Assembly: GCA_947652605.1 (NCBI GenBank)
Contig: OX393583.1
Coordinates: forward strand, 10,333,222 to 10,397,221
Direction: 5' to 3'
DNA: 64,000 nt
Source: Elmis aenea
Lineage: Eukaryota; Arthropoda; Insecta; Coleoptera; Elmidae
Below are positions 31,851-44,129 of this stretch, piece by piece (within the stretch, counting starts at the first letter, position 1; each line of letters starts with the position of its first letter). The translations under genes and the position numbers were made by a program. The notes below the pieces were generated by a model. The model saw nothing but the letters and a program-made list of their open reading frames with translations, had not been told where the DNA came from and did no database searches.

Positions 31851-32827
31851 GTACAAAAAGTAACGTAACGGATCAATATCTCGTCTTGGTGGCAACTTTA
31901 CAAAAAAAAGTTTCGAATAAAAGTTGTTTGTGGTAACTTACTACATATCCTAAAATTATTTTCAACTATACACAGTGTTTTGTTTTTGCGTACCGATACG
32001 TCCCTTTCCCGCTTAGTAGTATACTACACATACCACAAATTTGAAAATTATTCTGGATCCTGCTTTGTGGTATACTTAACGTACCACCGACCTAATATGT
32101 TCATAACCATGTGCCCCATTTTTATTACAAGCAGATCAGAAAAACACTATTTTTCTACGTTAAACAGAAACTTAAGTAAATTTGGTTAAGGCACCTGATA
32201 AAGTATAACAACAAAGAAGTAATAGGCTTTCAAAACATTTAATTTGTTAATTGGTTGTTATGGAAACAACATAAACTACAATGACCGGCCAACCTGATTT
32301 ACAGTGGTTACTGTTAAAAACGTATTTTTTTTCAAATTTGGTAATGAAAGAAGAATTAAAATACCATGTGGGATACATTAATGAATTCAGAAAAATAAAT
32401 GCTATTTGATTATGAAGATAGCAAAAATTGCGTTCATAAGAAAAAACAAATTTAGTTGTCATAAAACAAAAATGAATTGATGTCGGGAAAATTTGTTACC
32501 ACCATACGATTCGGCTTAAAAAGTTGCTTCGGCAGTGTTTTTACACATTTAAAATATTTCAAACTCTATAGGGTTATAGACGACTTCCAAAAATCGTATT
32601 TTCCGGTTTTTCCTAATTTTCTCGGATACCGTTTTATATATTTCCAATTTCTCTTTGGATTATCAATGAGCATCAAATTAAGCAACTTTGCCAAATTTAA
32701 ACCAATACTCTAGCCATTATAATAAGGGAGATCTCCATGCTTAAACTCGAATTTCAATCACCCTGTAGATTTGAAAACACTATACATTTTACCTGTTGTA
32801 TCACCGTACAACTTCGATATTCTTAAA
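31851..32827. repeat. Composite of partial foldback arms
   Basis: 31855-32000 matches the arm family at 3955-4103 and 57940-58108. 32230-32765 matches one arm and the centre of the 56252-57169 palindrome (GACCGGCCAACCTGATTTA, CCTAATTTTCTCGGATACCG), ending CACCCTG near 32766. A Jockey-type LINE then inserted just after it. Confidence 0.65.
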
Positions 32828-32839
32828 TGTTTTACTTAT

Positions 32840-34375
32840 GGGCCAAAAACAGCACAGAAAAAGCGACAGTATTTGCACAATACCTTGCAGATGCCTTTAA
32901 GCCATTGCCATCAACCTTAACAGAAGAAGAAGAAAATGACATATTAAATTTTCTGGAGACACCCTTTCAGATGGACAGGCCCATTAAAAAATTTAAAAAG
33001 AGTGAAATAAAAAAAACAATATCCAAAGACATTAACATTAAAAAAGCTCCAGGATTTGACTTAATAACCGGAAAAGTGCTCAAAGAAGCCACAGATAAAT
33101 GCCTAAAATGTATTACACAAATCTTTAATGCAGTTCTCAGGATAGGATACTTCCCAAATCAATGGAAAGTGGCCCAGATTATTCTCTTGCCTAAACCAGG
33201 GAAACCGTTACACGAAGTGACATCTTACAGACCTATCAGTCTACTACCAATTTTATCCAAGGTCTTCGAAAAACTTTTTCTAACACGTCTCAAACCATTG
33301 CTAAGAGAACTCATCCCAAATCACCAATTCGGTTTCAGGAATCAGCACGCTACGGTTGAACAAGTACACAGAGTGGTCAAAAAGATAAACAATGATCTGG
33401 AAGGCAAAAGATATTGCTCTGCTGCCTTCCTAGACATTAGTCAGGCTTTTGACAGGGTATGGCATGACGGATTGCGCTACAAACTAAAAAAGAACATTCC
33501 ATACCATTTTTACCAAATCTTAAATTCCTACCTCAAAAATAGGCACTTCTTAGTTAAACACCAAGACGAATATACTGATTTGTACCCTATCAACTCCGGC
33601 GTACCACAAGGTAGTGTGTTGGGACCAACGCTATACTTAATATATACTGCTGATCTGCCAACCACTCGTCTAACTACAGTGGCCACGTTTGCGGATGACA
33701 CAGCTATCTTGGCATCCCATGTGGATCCTATCACTGCCTCTAAAAATCTACAACATCACAAACAAAATACAGTCCTGGTTGAAAAAATGGCGAGTTAAGG
33801 CAAACGAAACTAAATCAACACATGTCACATTTACTCTTAGGAGAGAGACCTGTCCGACAGTAACACTAAATGATCGTCAACTTCCTCAGGCATGCGAAGC
33901 CAAATACCTGGGTATGCACATTGACAGGAGACTGACATGGCGCAAACACATATGGGCCAAGAGGAAGCAGCTTGGCATCAAACTTTACCAACTCAACTGG
34001 ATGATAGGACGAAAATCACAATTGTCTATAGAAAGCAAGCTCCTCATATACAAAGCCATATTGAAACCTATTTGGACCTATGGCATCCAGCTATGGGGAA
34101 GTGCTAGTACGTCAAATATTGAAATCATCCAAAGATTCCAAAATAAAGCTTTACGAATCATTGCTGATGCCCCCAGGTATGTACCAAATTTCGTAATACA
34201 ACGCGACCTTCAATTAAACTCAGTGCATGAAGAAATCAAAAACCTTTACCTTAAATATCAAAACAGAATTGAAGTGCATCCAAATAAACTAGCAAGAAAT
34301 TTAATAGTGAGTGCCGGTGAAGTGCGGCGACTCAAAAGATATAGACCGGCAGATCTCCCTACAAGGTTTACTTGA
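32840..34375 (+). pseudogene. Jockey-type reverse transcriptase, frameshifted
   Basis: The first frame (to 33798) holds KKAPGFDLITGKVLKE, SYRPISLLPILSK, FLDISQAFDRVWHDGL, GVPQGSVLGPTLYL and the catalytic FADD. A single-base shift near 33752-33756 moves the protein to another frame, which continues ITNKIQSWLKKWRVKANETK and WTYGIQLWGS to TGA at 34373-34375. Apart from that shift the RT and C-terminal domains are complete and no other stop occurs. Two of the three RT aspartate boxes are clear. The order matches the neighbouring intact ORF2 residue for residue in the core blocks, but overall identity looks moderate, so they belong to different subfamilies. Confidence 0.88.
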
Positions 34376-34576
34376 AACGAACTCACTGTACAGTTTTATG
34401 TTCTATTTTTAAAAATTTTAGCTTAGCGTAAAGAGAATACTCAATGGAGAATTCTCTACATGACATTTTTCTTTTCTTTTCACCTACCTTTCACCTGTTA
34501 AAAACATTTACTTATTGTTCAGTTAAGAACAGATTGTAAAGTACTTGAAATTATTTAAAAAAAAAAAAAAATGTTT
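32840..34576 (+). mobile_element. Second Jockey-type LINE, 5'-truncated, 12-bp target duplication
   Basis: TGTTTTACTTAT flanks the insertion (32828-32839 and 34577-34588). The 3' end has a poly(A) of about 14 (34557-34571). It starts inside ORF2, so endonuclease and ORF1 are absent. It is related to, but clearly diverged from, the 26150-29103 element. Confidence 0.85.
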
Positions 34577-34623
34577 TGTTTTACTTATCAATTTGTGTTA
34601 ATAATTAATAAAAGTTGTATCGG

Positions 34624-35034
34624 TCAACAGTGGCGATGGTTGTAAACAGATTTGTAAAAGGGTAAAAATGCAAATACGAAAGGGGTGACACTTAAAGCGA
34701 CAAAGTCCGTGAGAACTTTGGCTAGTTGATGGTCAGTTACAAGATATGAGGGTTTACAGTCGGTGGCCCCGCTTGCCGGTAATAACCGGAGGACGATAGT
34801 TAAGGGCAGCACTAAAATGGTCTTCAATAACACTGCCAGGGAATAATTTATTTCAAATTGATAATAGCAGATACCTGCTACTATGACAACCATAAGTTTC
34901 GGATATCGAATAACGCAGAAGGGATCGAGTAGTGTTTTAAGAGCCACATTTTCGATGCATAAGAAAATTAATAACGAATAATAAATAAACGAAAAAAATA
35001 ATTTAAAAAGTTGATAATATGATAAAACATACAT
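34624..35034 (-). CDS. Unassigned 136-codon open frame, hydrophobic
   Basis: The frame starts MYVLSYYQLFKLFF and is rich in hydrophobic stretches (FIYYSLLIFLCIENVA, LAVLLKTILVLPLTIVL, FVALSVTPFVFAFLPF), which could form about three membrane spans. It ends YNHRHC. It is long for such AT-rich DNA and its 3' half is less AT-rich. It lies immediately downstream of a LINE poly(A). I recognise no family and see no promoter or splice evidence. It could equally be chance or part of an unrecognised repeat. Confidence 0.2.
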   Translation of the reverse strand: MYVLSYYQLFKLFFSFIYYSLLIFLCIENVALKTLLDPFCVIRYPKLMVVIVAGICYYQFEINYSLAVLLKTILVLPLTIVLRLLPASGATDCKPSYLVTDHQLAKVLTDFVALSVTPFVFAFLPFYKSVYNHRHC

Positions 35035-35574
35035 AAAACTTCAAATGAAAAAACATTTATATTATTTCTAATTCTAACAGATTAATTTCAAAACACATTC
35101 GTTTGGCAGTGAAAAAAATTAGTTTTTATATATTATTGAGATGTCGAATGTACAAAAAGAGATTTTTCTTAGAAATAAGATAAGCTAATAAAACACAAAG
35201 CTTCGCAAAAGTATGGAAACAGGCAAATATCTAGATTACTATGAAAGATATTACAATGAAATTTGGTATCTGATCAGTATCGTATATTTCGAATTTGAAG
35301 CAAGAATTGAGGTTGCTACACAACTTCCGGTTCAACCTGAAACGGACTCAAACTTTAAAATTTTAAATGGAGCACCCTGTATATTTTTATATTCTTGGAT
35401 TTTGATATTTTTGCATTCCTTAGAAGTAAATCCATCAGTGGGTGGTAAAAAAACCCAGTCTGAAGACCCTTGTTGAAGTTTGAACGGGAAAAAGTTTAAA
35501 CGGGAACGAGTTGATTGCAAAAATTACCCGTCCTGGAATTTGGTTGTTTTTACACTTAACAGTTTAGGTATACT

Positions 35575-35680
35575 TATAAAAAGGTTTCCTATAATAATAC
35601 TCAATTATCTCCCACCTTCACAAGGTGCTGAAAAGTGCGACTATTGTAGGTTTTTTTATCAGAACTTTTTGGAGGGTTGA
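35575..35680. repeat. Fragment of the 12704-14186 interior palindrome
   Basis: AAAAGGTTTCC, CCCACCTTCACA, GCTGAAAAGTGCGAC and TTTTTTATCAGAACTTTTTGG match both arms near 13225-13325 and 13735-13830. Confidence 0.65.
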
Positions 35681-35850
35681 AATTTTACGGTTTATAATAA
35701 GAAACCAGTTTTCTTCGGTAATATAAAGAAAAAAGATAAACAGTTTAAAGATATGGTATTTTATGGATTATGATTGTTAGGTCATACAATTCAAAGATTT
35801 ATAATCAATGATTATTTGAGGTCTGGGTTGTTCCAACAGTTCCAACTGCT

Positions 35851-37271
35851 TGAACCCATTTGTTCCAACAAACAATTTTTTTTTTCAAATTTTTAATTAA
35901 AACGTTTTTTATTATTAGAAATATGTCCAAATACAAATTATGCAAGTTTTTCAAAAATATTTTCAAAAAGAAGTGAAAAAAATGCACGTACTCATATGAG
36001 TACAACGGGAACATAGCGGCGGCAAAGAAAATAAAAATTATATTATTTTTTATTAATTTATTGTAATAATTTACAATCGAAAACTGGTATTCACTATGAA
36101 ACTTTATGAAACATTCTCTTTCCAAACAGTGTGACATGGCGTTTGATACAAATGCACCTTGCTCGTTGATGACATATGCTACAGCGCAACTGTTTATCAA
36201 TTATTTCTTAGGAAAATGTCCTCCTTGATCCTGTATAATACTTTTTGGGACCGTACGTGGATGCCCGGAAAGTTGAGCTTTCTCAAAGACTCTTAAGTGA
36301 TGTCTTAATACACTTCGTATGAAATTCAGTAAATCAATATTTCTACCTGCTAATGAATTTATCCTTCAGGCGTTCACTGTTGTAATATTCAGCATATGGG
36401 TCTAGAGAATCCACCACCTTTTTTTACCTTGGATGGACACTTGATAATTAATTACAGATTTGTCTAGCAAGTCTACATCCCCCATAGCTGTATTATAATT
36501 GGCAAAGAGACAAGGTTGGGGCACATCAATTTTTTTTCTTTTTGCTACTTAGACCAACGTTTCACTTTGGAAAGAGGATGTATACTATCATAATTTGTCA
36601 TTATAGTCACAATACTATTGTCCATTGTCCTTCCACTTTACCAGAAGCAATAAATGTTCTTTGTCATATTTATATTGGAAACAACCGCGAATTTCTTTTT
36701 TCATTTGTTGCTGATCAAAAAAAGGATTTTTTTTTTGTGCGATTAACTATAGGAGTTTTCATCAAACCATGATTTGTAAACAAGTTGTCGACAAATATTA
36801 TATGGTCTGCCGGTTTTATCACTACTTTTAGTAAGTCCAATACAACTTTAGATCCTAAGGGCAAATTTAGCCCTAACAACGTAATGCCCCAGTGTACTCA
36901 TATGAGTACACCAGTAAGTAACTATGAAAAAAAATCACACTATGTATTTTGTTTAATATTTGCATGAATAACTGTAAAACATACATACCTGAGTAACAAA
37001 TTTCAGCAGAAAAATTAATTTATATTTTAAAACAAAGATAAAAATTAATAACAAAGTACACAGTGACAATAGCACAGTTGTAGAACAAAGTAAAGTGACG
37101 TTTTTTCCTATGTAGAAGCAACATTTAGGTTTAAAATTTTAATCTACTATTCCCTATTCTGTGTACTTCTAAGTGGTACTAAACATTCCCACCTATATGT
37201 AACTAATGGAACTTAAAAAAAATATTTTATGAACCGTACTCAAATGAGTACACTGGGAACAAATGGGTTAA
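35851..37271 (-). mobile_element. piggyBac-type element with CCCATTTGTTCC ends
   Basis: The right end reads CTGGGAACAAATGGGTTAA. The left end reads TGAACCCATTTGTTCC, with its TTAA mutated to TGAA. The 16-bp palindrome GTACTCATATGAGTAC occurs at about 35988 and 36896, with a one-base variant at 37238. A transposase remnant lies between on the minus strand. The 1.42-kb length indicates loss of the N-terminal half. Confidence 0.85.
36093..36880 (-). pseudogene. piggyBac transposase, C-terminal half, decayed
   Basis: Read downward from 36880: LGSKVVLDLLKVVIKPADH, then IIFVDNLFTNHGLM, matching the conserved block that carries a catalytic aspartate (consensus FDNFFTS). Next come TMDNSIVTIMTNYDS and VKRWSK. 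Then, after a stop, MGDVDLLDKSVINYQVS and KKRWWIL, matching the block GGVDLLDQ...Y.../KKWWW, which holds the last catalytic aspartate. Near the end CSICHQRARCICIKRHV resembles the cysteine-rich C-terminal domain, stopping at TAG (36093-36095). Several stops and frameshifts are present and the first catalytic region is gone. Confidence 0.85.
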
Positions 37272-38002
37272 GCCGATATGGGCAAAAGCTATAAACTATA
37301 TGTAGATCAATTCTTGTAGCTCTGTATAAAAGTATAGACTTTGGTTATGCAACTTCTCTCACATGTGCCACAATATTCTAGTAATTGTATGTTAGTGAAG
37401 GTTAAAGTTCATATAAAATGTACGTTACGTACACTCGTACAGGTTTGCGTTTGATTTATTTGCAAAAACTTTATAATTTGAATTGTTGAGACTAAAACAC
37501 CTCTTAGTACATTTCGCATCAGTAATAATCAGTAGGTACGGTTTAAAACACCAAGCAACTACAGTTAATCAAACAATAAATTGTAGCTATACCTTTCGTA
37601 TAGTTAAGATTAAAAGTTAAGCATTTGGCATTTGAAGGTTGGGGAAAAACCTTAATGGCACTTAATTTTTGACATGCGATAGTTTTTTTTTTACTTTTTG
37701 TTTGTCAAATGGAGATACTACTTCGGAGTGGTTATTTATTATAATGATGATTAATAAAAAAACTCAAACAGTTTTATTAAGGCATTTAAGTCTTTAGACA
37801 ACAAGCTCAGCCTACAGGCGGCAAGATCATAAATCCGCTACTGAACATGAAAAATATATTCCTAAGTTTCTTCGAATCGACGTTTTGTCTCAGTCTTAAG
37901 GGTGTTAATTCGTGTAAGCTCACTGGCAGCTGCAATTAAAGTCAGCTGATACATAGAACTGACCTTAATAGTGTAGGAAAACCAATACAAATTATTGGGG
38001 CC
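37272..38002. other. No recognisable feature
   Basis: Non-coding AT-rich spacer between a piggyBac end and a GC-rich hAT miniature element. Confidence 0.35.
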
Positions 38003-38194
38003 CAGAGGCATCGAGAGACGTCGTCGGGCCCGGGGGAAAATTTTTCATGGGCCCCAAGTAAAGTACATTATTTGAAAATTTAGTTACTAAAAAACAATTG
38101 TGGTATGATATCCGAGCCCCTGTGGACGTCCGGGCCCTCAAATTACTCCCGGGCCCGGGGCTCGGAGCCCCCCCTGCCCCCCTCATCGGCCCTG
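38003..38194. mobile_element. GC-rich hAT miniature element, exact 8-bp duplication
   Basis: Flanked by TTGGGGCC on both sides (37995-38002 and 38195-38202). It starts CAGAGGCATCGAG and ends CTCATCGGCCCTG. Inside are GGGCCCGGGG and CCCGGGCCCGGGG, a GC island in AT-rich surroundings. Confidence 0.75.
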
Positions 38195-38202
38195 TTGGGG
38201 CC

Positions 38203-39561
38203 CGGTAGCAATAAAGAGACCCGTGGCCACACATTTAACACCAGGAAGGCTGGAGGGCCATAGCAACATCTTCGGGCATCTACTATCTGACCTGATAGAT
38301 TGTTGAAGAGGACACTTCGATGAACGTGTTCTCATCACGTCATAGTGGTGCTGTGATAAGTACTAGCAAATTAGCTCTTAGAATCCAAAACTCTAATTGC
38401 CAATAGACCCATATTATGAAAGAAAAGCTGGTCCAAAAATATATTTTATCCAAGTCCAAACACGTTTCGGGTGTTTCTGGAACAATCCATCAAATCTAGG
38501 GCCCTGAAAAAGTCGTTTGCACCCGTTAATAAAACTTGGATTTAAGAATTATGACAACTCCTAAGTTATTTTCATCTTCTTCATCATCATCATCATCATC
38601 GTGATTCCCTGGTAAATTAGAAATACCCGCGTTAGGCGCCTTTGAATTTTAAGCCGGCCCTGAAATAGCGTCCGACTGTTGACGTCTGTAAGAATTTTAT
38701 GACAATAAGAAATCAATAATCAAAACAAAGGAGAGTTTTGCTAAGCTTTTCAATGTGGAAGTTTAAAATAATTAAACATTTTCAATAATGGTATCGCATT
38801 CAAAGTAATTGCACAATTTAAATTAAAAGATATCCTTTTTTAAATAGGGTAAGACGCGGTTTACCCTCCTTTAAAGACGAATGCTACACGTGGAAGCAAA
38901 CCAAACTTAACTGGGTGGTTGAGTTACTTTTAAAGGGTTAGGGCGCAGCTATTTTACGATAGATGACGCCCTTTGTTATTTCGTAACGTAAGCATTTATA
39001 CTGCAGATGGCAAAACTGTACTAATATAGTAACCAAATTTCCACAGCTGGTAAGTGCATCGAAAGTTGTAATTAATAATAACTGATTGGATATGAGAAAT
39101 CAATAACTATAAAACCGAAACACGACTAGCACATTGTGTAGTCTTATCTCATACTTAATATTCTTAAATGTATAGCTAATTAATGATCCCTGCAAAAGCA
39201 AGGACGTCAACTGTATAATGTATCAAGCAAAAAAAAAATATAGATATAATCCCAGTTTTAATTCATAAAGTTTCTGTTGTATAAAACTCGTGCTGGGAGA
39301 TGTAATAAGCTAACTTTTCATGAAAACAATTTAATTATAGTTTTTACTGTATTGTTCTCATGAGATTTGTAAATATAGCGTTGCTGCTTTTAAACTCGAA
39401 GTTTTTCGCGAATAAAAATCAAAAAGTTTTCTATTTTAATACAATTTGCTTGTTAGAGAAATTTTATATTGTAATTATTGTTTAATATAAAACTAATTAC
39501 AGCAGATTTTGCTCAATAAACTGAAATGAAGAGTAAAGAATTACAACATATAGGGTTTATA
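38203..39561. other. Spacer with a hAT-type terminus at 38662
   Basis: On the minus strand CAGGGCCGGCTTAAAATTCA starts at 38662 and runs into GGCGCC, like many hAT ends, followed by an ATG/ATC microsatellite near 38580-38600. Its mate was not identified. The rest is featureless. Confidence 0.4.
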
Positions 39562-40446
39562 CAGGGTGTGTAAAAATTGGCGGAAGGGCTACACGGAGCG
39601 ATGTTCTTCGTAAAATTCTAAGTCGAAAATCTTGATACAAAAATGTTGTACCATGCTTCCTATGGCCTCAGGAACCATTTAAAAAAAAAAAAAATTGGCA
39701 ACATTGCATACATTGATTTGCGTTTGGACATTTTTTTATCAACAATTTTTACTTAGGTATTTACATTTTTTGTTCGAACTGAAAGCCTGTTCGTAAACAT
39801 AGCTGCAAACTTTTGGGTATCGTAAAACACAAACAAGAAATAATTACGAGAAAAACAGAGACGACAGCTAAGGACAATGTTGCCATATGTATTACTGTCA
39901 TTAAAATCACTGATTTACATATTTTCAACACCAATTTTTGAAAGGAAGAACACAATATCTAGGAAAAAATACTATTCGAATTCTATTTTTATTCCAAATT
40001 GCAGCTTTTTTATTTGCAAGTATTAAATAATAACGCCTATTAAAGGACTAAATGTCAAAGCTTTGAGGACCTCTTGGAGACACAGCAAGCGTGGTACAAC
40101 ATTTTTGTATTAATAATAATAATAATAATAATAATGTCTTTATTGCCATAAGAAACAAAAAGTACAACAATATTATTACATATAGGTATGTTATATGGCA
40201 ACCGCAAGGCGTAGTTCAATCCATTGTCTAGAACAATGGATTGCTCTACCACTCAACCTTGTTTGAAGGTACATTCAAAATAAAACATAATAATAAAAAT
40301 ATTAAAAAATATGAATATAAATATGAGGCAACATTTATAATGTAGAAGACAAAATAATATTTCCAAAAAAAATTAAGATTTTCGACTTAGAATTTTACGA
40401 AGAACATCGCCCCGTGTAGCCCTTCCGTCAATTTTTACACACCCTG
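39562..40446. mobile_element. CAGGGTGTG foldback, second copy, with LINE-tail insertion
   Basis: Begins CAGGGTGTGTAAAAATTGGC and ends GTCAATTTTTACACACCCTG, with TATA on both sides (39558-39561, 40447-40450). It matches 6827-7440 over its length, apart from a 260-bp insertion at about 40113-40373. Confidence 0.88.
40113..40373 (-). mobile_element. LINE 3'-UTR fragment with ATT-repeat tail
   Basis: The minus strand reads GGCAATAAAGACATTATTATT: a polyadenylation-like AATAAAG followed by ATT repeats. It splits GTATTAAGATTTTCG, which is continuous in the 7360-7380 copy, so this is a heavily 5'-truncated retro-insertion. Confidence 0.7.
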
Positions 40447-40644
40447 TATAATTCAACACGTACTACTGTGGTTATAAGCTCACATCATTAAAGTTTTAAA
40501 CTAAAACAAAGAAAGATTAACGAAGTAAAAATATTTCAATGGTACTAGCGACTAGCGGGAAGAAATTGTGCATAAGCTATGAAAACTTCAATGTATAAGA
40601 CATGTAACATTTATGAGCAACAACTATTTTTAGTAGTAGTATAT

Positions 40645-43600
40645 CAGGGAAAGAAAGCGATTTTTTAAACCGGTTAAAAAAACTGGTTAACGGTAATTTT
40701 TTGTCCACAAAACTGATTTTAACCGTTACCGTTATTTTTAGTGACAAAAAAAAACCGGTGACCTTTAACCAAAATAATTAAAAACCGGTTGTTTAACATC
40801 TTTTTTTTAAATAAAACTACTTACTTTAAAGAAATACGGAATCTATTAAATGGGATTGGTTTACCAGAAGTCATTACCGTAAACCGGGGCTACTTTGACT
40901 TTGGGGGTAACTTTGATAGACTCTGGGGTGTGACTTTTCGCTATGAATATTTTATGTTTATGTTTTTACATTTACGTATTTTATGTTTATTCTTCCCATA
41001 GAACATACCTACCTATATAATATATGTTATCTAATTAGCAAAAGTGTGTCATCTACAAAAATTACTTTTTAAAAATTATCTTAAGTTTTAATTAATACCT
41101 ATAGATAAAGTTGGTTTCTCCTGTTGCTTAATTGGGTAAAATTAAACGAAAGTAGCTGGTTTTGAAAATTAAAGAATTTTATAAAGAATAAACCTTTTTT
41201 CAAAACCAGCAACTTACGTTTAATTTAATACCTATATGTATATAGCCTTACCCAGTATAAGTATTTTATTTTGTGTTAATTTGCTTTTGAAGAAAAATAT
41301 GTTTTTAATACCTAGTGTTTAGAAAGCAACCTAAAGCATTTTGTTAATTTTTCATACATGTTATTAAAATAACGTTAAACTTTTATTAAAAATACGATTT
41401 ATGCCAAGTATTTTGAAATTATTAAGACATTGACATAAATAAAATTATAACCTGCAAACGAAATATATTTAATAATAATTTTTGTACCACTCTTAGGCTT
41501 TTATATAAAATAAGAATATTAACGCAATTTTAGTTTATAATGAGTTAAGGCTAAAAAAAATCGTAATTTTTACAATTTGATTTTGACATTGACATTGACA
41601 CTATTTTCGCCACTAGAGACGAAAGTAAAACTTTGATGTAGGGTAGGCAGTGAGAAAATGACAACTTTCATATACACGAGTAGAAAAAATGTATTTCTAA
41701 TTAAAAAATCAAAAGGGATTAATTTCGTTGTCATTAAGTATAAGTGTCATAAGCGCCACTGTGTCATCGATTTAATGTAGGCCACCAATACAGCAGAGTA
41801 AAAACCGCATGTCGCAAAAACAAACAATGTTTTTTGAATTTGTGTGCACTAACGGGTGCGCGACACAGTTGTTCCAATTATTAGCCAGTCTCGACATAAT
41901 TTTGTGCAGTTAAAAATTGCAGACTAAAAAAAAAAGCATTGAATAAGCGCATGAGTAACAGAATACCAGATGCAAAATCATAAAAACAATATAACGAAAT
42001 AAAAAAGAAGGTGATCGATTCTATAAAACTTAGTCTGTTCTTATAAGCTTTAACAATAACATAACTGCAACATTAAAAAGTTGCAATTTCCAAACTTAAA
42101 CTTACCTCATTGCTTCTCTCGTATTTAAATATCCTAGAAATATATTGTGCAAGAAGTAACTATAAGGTAAACCGCAGCACTACCAGTATTAAATTCTTAA
42201 GTTTGTGGAATTAGGAAGTTCTCCGCTAATCCTTAAAACAGTGCATATAAGAATAGATTATCACACAAACATGTGGACTTTGTTCAAACTGTAACTTACT
42301 TTTAGCGAGCAGAAGTCTTTCAAAGTCTATTTAAAATGCGTGATTTTTCCACACAAAAGTTAAATGTGGCAATATTTGGTGGATAGGAATATTTAAAACT
42401 GGTGTTTTTCCTCGAAAATGTCTCGAGCTAAACTTTGTGTTTCTTATTTCTCCAGAAATAAATTTCTGTGGAATTGATATCGAAATTATTCTTGTTTTCA
42501 TCTACAATTTGTAACGGTCCATGCTTATTGCTTTAATTGCAATACCTGTAAAATTTATAAAGATAATTTTTCTTATAACTTCCCAATTTGTAAGATTAAA
42601 AAGTAACAAAACTGAGAACTGTTTTATTATTTCTGAAATGTGGGACAAGAATAAAAATTCGCAGAGGGAAAATTACGTGAATAGCAGTGAATTATTATTA
42701 ACTACATTGGAGCCCATTCGAATTTTTAAGCGTCTGAGCCTAAAGATTTACATAACAGAAAAAACCTTAAAATTTTTGTTTTCGAAATTGGAGAAGGTCA
42801 ACTATGAAATTTAAGCGAAAAATATTGCGTATTAGGTTAGGTGTAATAGAGTACTAATTCAAACTATTCCATATATTTCGGACTTTAATTAAGTCCTTCT
42901 TCAGTGGATACTACAATACATAAAAATGTTATAAAAAACTAATAGCTGAAGGCAAGTGAAAACTTACAGTTTATATAGGTTATACCATGAGGTGGAAAAA
43001 AATGTTGATTGTACCATAGCAATATATAAGCCATTCATAGATGGTGGAGTAAAACAAGTCACAAAACAATATTACATTAAGATTCACAATTTATAAACAG
43101 ATTAAAAGCATCAAAAGATGTATGTATAAGGAACAAAGTCAAAAATTTTTTTTTTATCTATGACAAGCAGACTGCCAACACCAGTAAGTTAACTATGAAC
43201 TTAGTGAGGAGTTTCTTATAGCAATTAAACAAGAAATAAGTAAAAGAAGAAACAATTACATCATATCTCCTTATATTTCTGTTTAAATCTCGCTTGGGGA
43301 AAAAATTATTCATTTTTTAGACTAGTCTCAAAAAATTAAATTAAAAAATTTCTAATATCTTTCACATTTTTTTCAATAGATTAATTTACTTTGGTGTTTG
43401 AGAAACATCAAAAGGCTAGGACAAGACAGAAAAACATGAAAAAGAGTCAGCACAACACAACTCAACAGTCCTATACCTAACAGTAGAAGGACTCATGACT
43501 AAATAAATAAATAAAATAATTTACTTGACATTAGTCGTTATTAACATACCTTTATTAATTTGTCATCTAATAGTATTTTAAAGATACATAGCATAATTTG

Positions 43601-43826
43601 CTACCGTAAAATGCTCACTGTACATTTTAGTTTGTTGCTTACGTAGGTACAGTTTTAATTCTTACAGTTTACAATCAAGCGTTCAGTAATGACTTTTGGT
43701 AAACTAATTGCATTTAATACAGAATACAGAAGAAATATGTTAAAAAAAAACGTGTTTTAATTATTTTGGTTAAAGGTTGCCGTTTTTTTGCCATTAAAAA
43801 TAACGGAAATCTCCGTTTTTCCGTTT
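40645..43826. mobile_element. Putative hAT element with AACCGGTT-rich ends
   Basis: The left end CAGGGAAAGAAAGCG is followed by TTTAAACCGGTTAAAA motifs. Inverted repeats of about 55 bp (40727-40783 and 43756-43812) include ACCTTTAACCAAAATAATTA and its exact mirror. The right extremity is damaged. The 3.2-kb interior shows no hAT codons. It holds an RTE tail fragment (43403-43520) and an 85-bp hairpin at about 41142-41228 (AGCTGGTTTTGAAAA and its mirror). Confidence 0.55.
43403..43520 (+). pseudogene. RTE-like LINE tail fragment
   Basis: ATCAAAAGGCTAGGACAAGA through AAAGAGTCAGCACAACACAA matches 7660-7710. It keeps only the last few dozen codons (RLGQDRKT) and the AAATAAATAAATAAA end. Confidence 0.6.
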
Positions 43827-44129
43827 ATAGTCAATGATCTTATGTTTGGCAGCAGATGAGCAGAGCATTTATAGATCAATCAGTTACGTATGTTATGTAC
43901 ATGTACCTACATACATAGGTTATGCGCCTATGTACAATAGTCAGCATTCTTATGAATATTTACTTAAAAAATTGTGGCTCCGTCTATATCCGAACTACGG
44001 CGATGTAGGTACATAATTTAGGCCCATCCTGTACATCTTCAATATTTAATTTTTAAGTTACGTTTTGTTCTTTATATTAAATTGTTACTTATAAATCTTA
44101 TATAATAACAATGTTTCTTAAAATAAAAT

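Noticed and set aside
38580..38600. ATC microsatellite as a LINE tail
   Set aside because: There is no AATAAAG signal or coding remnant beside it; it adjoins a hAT terminus instead.
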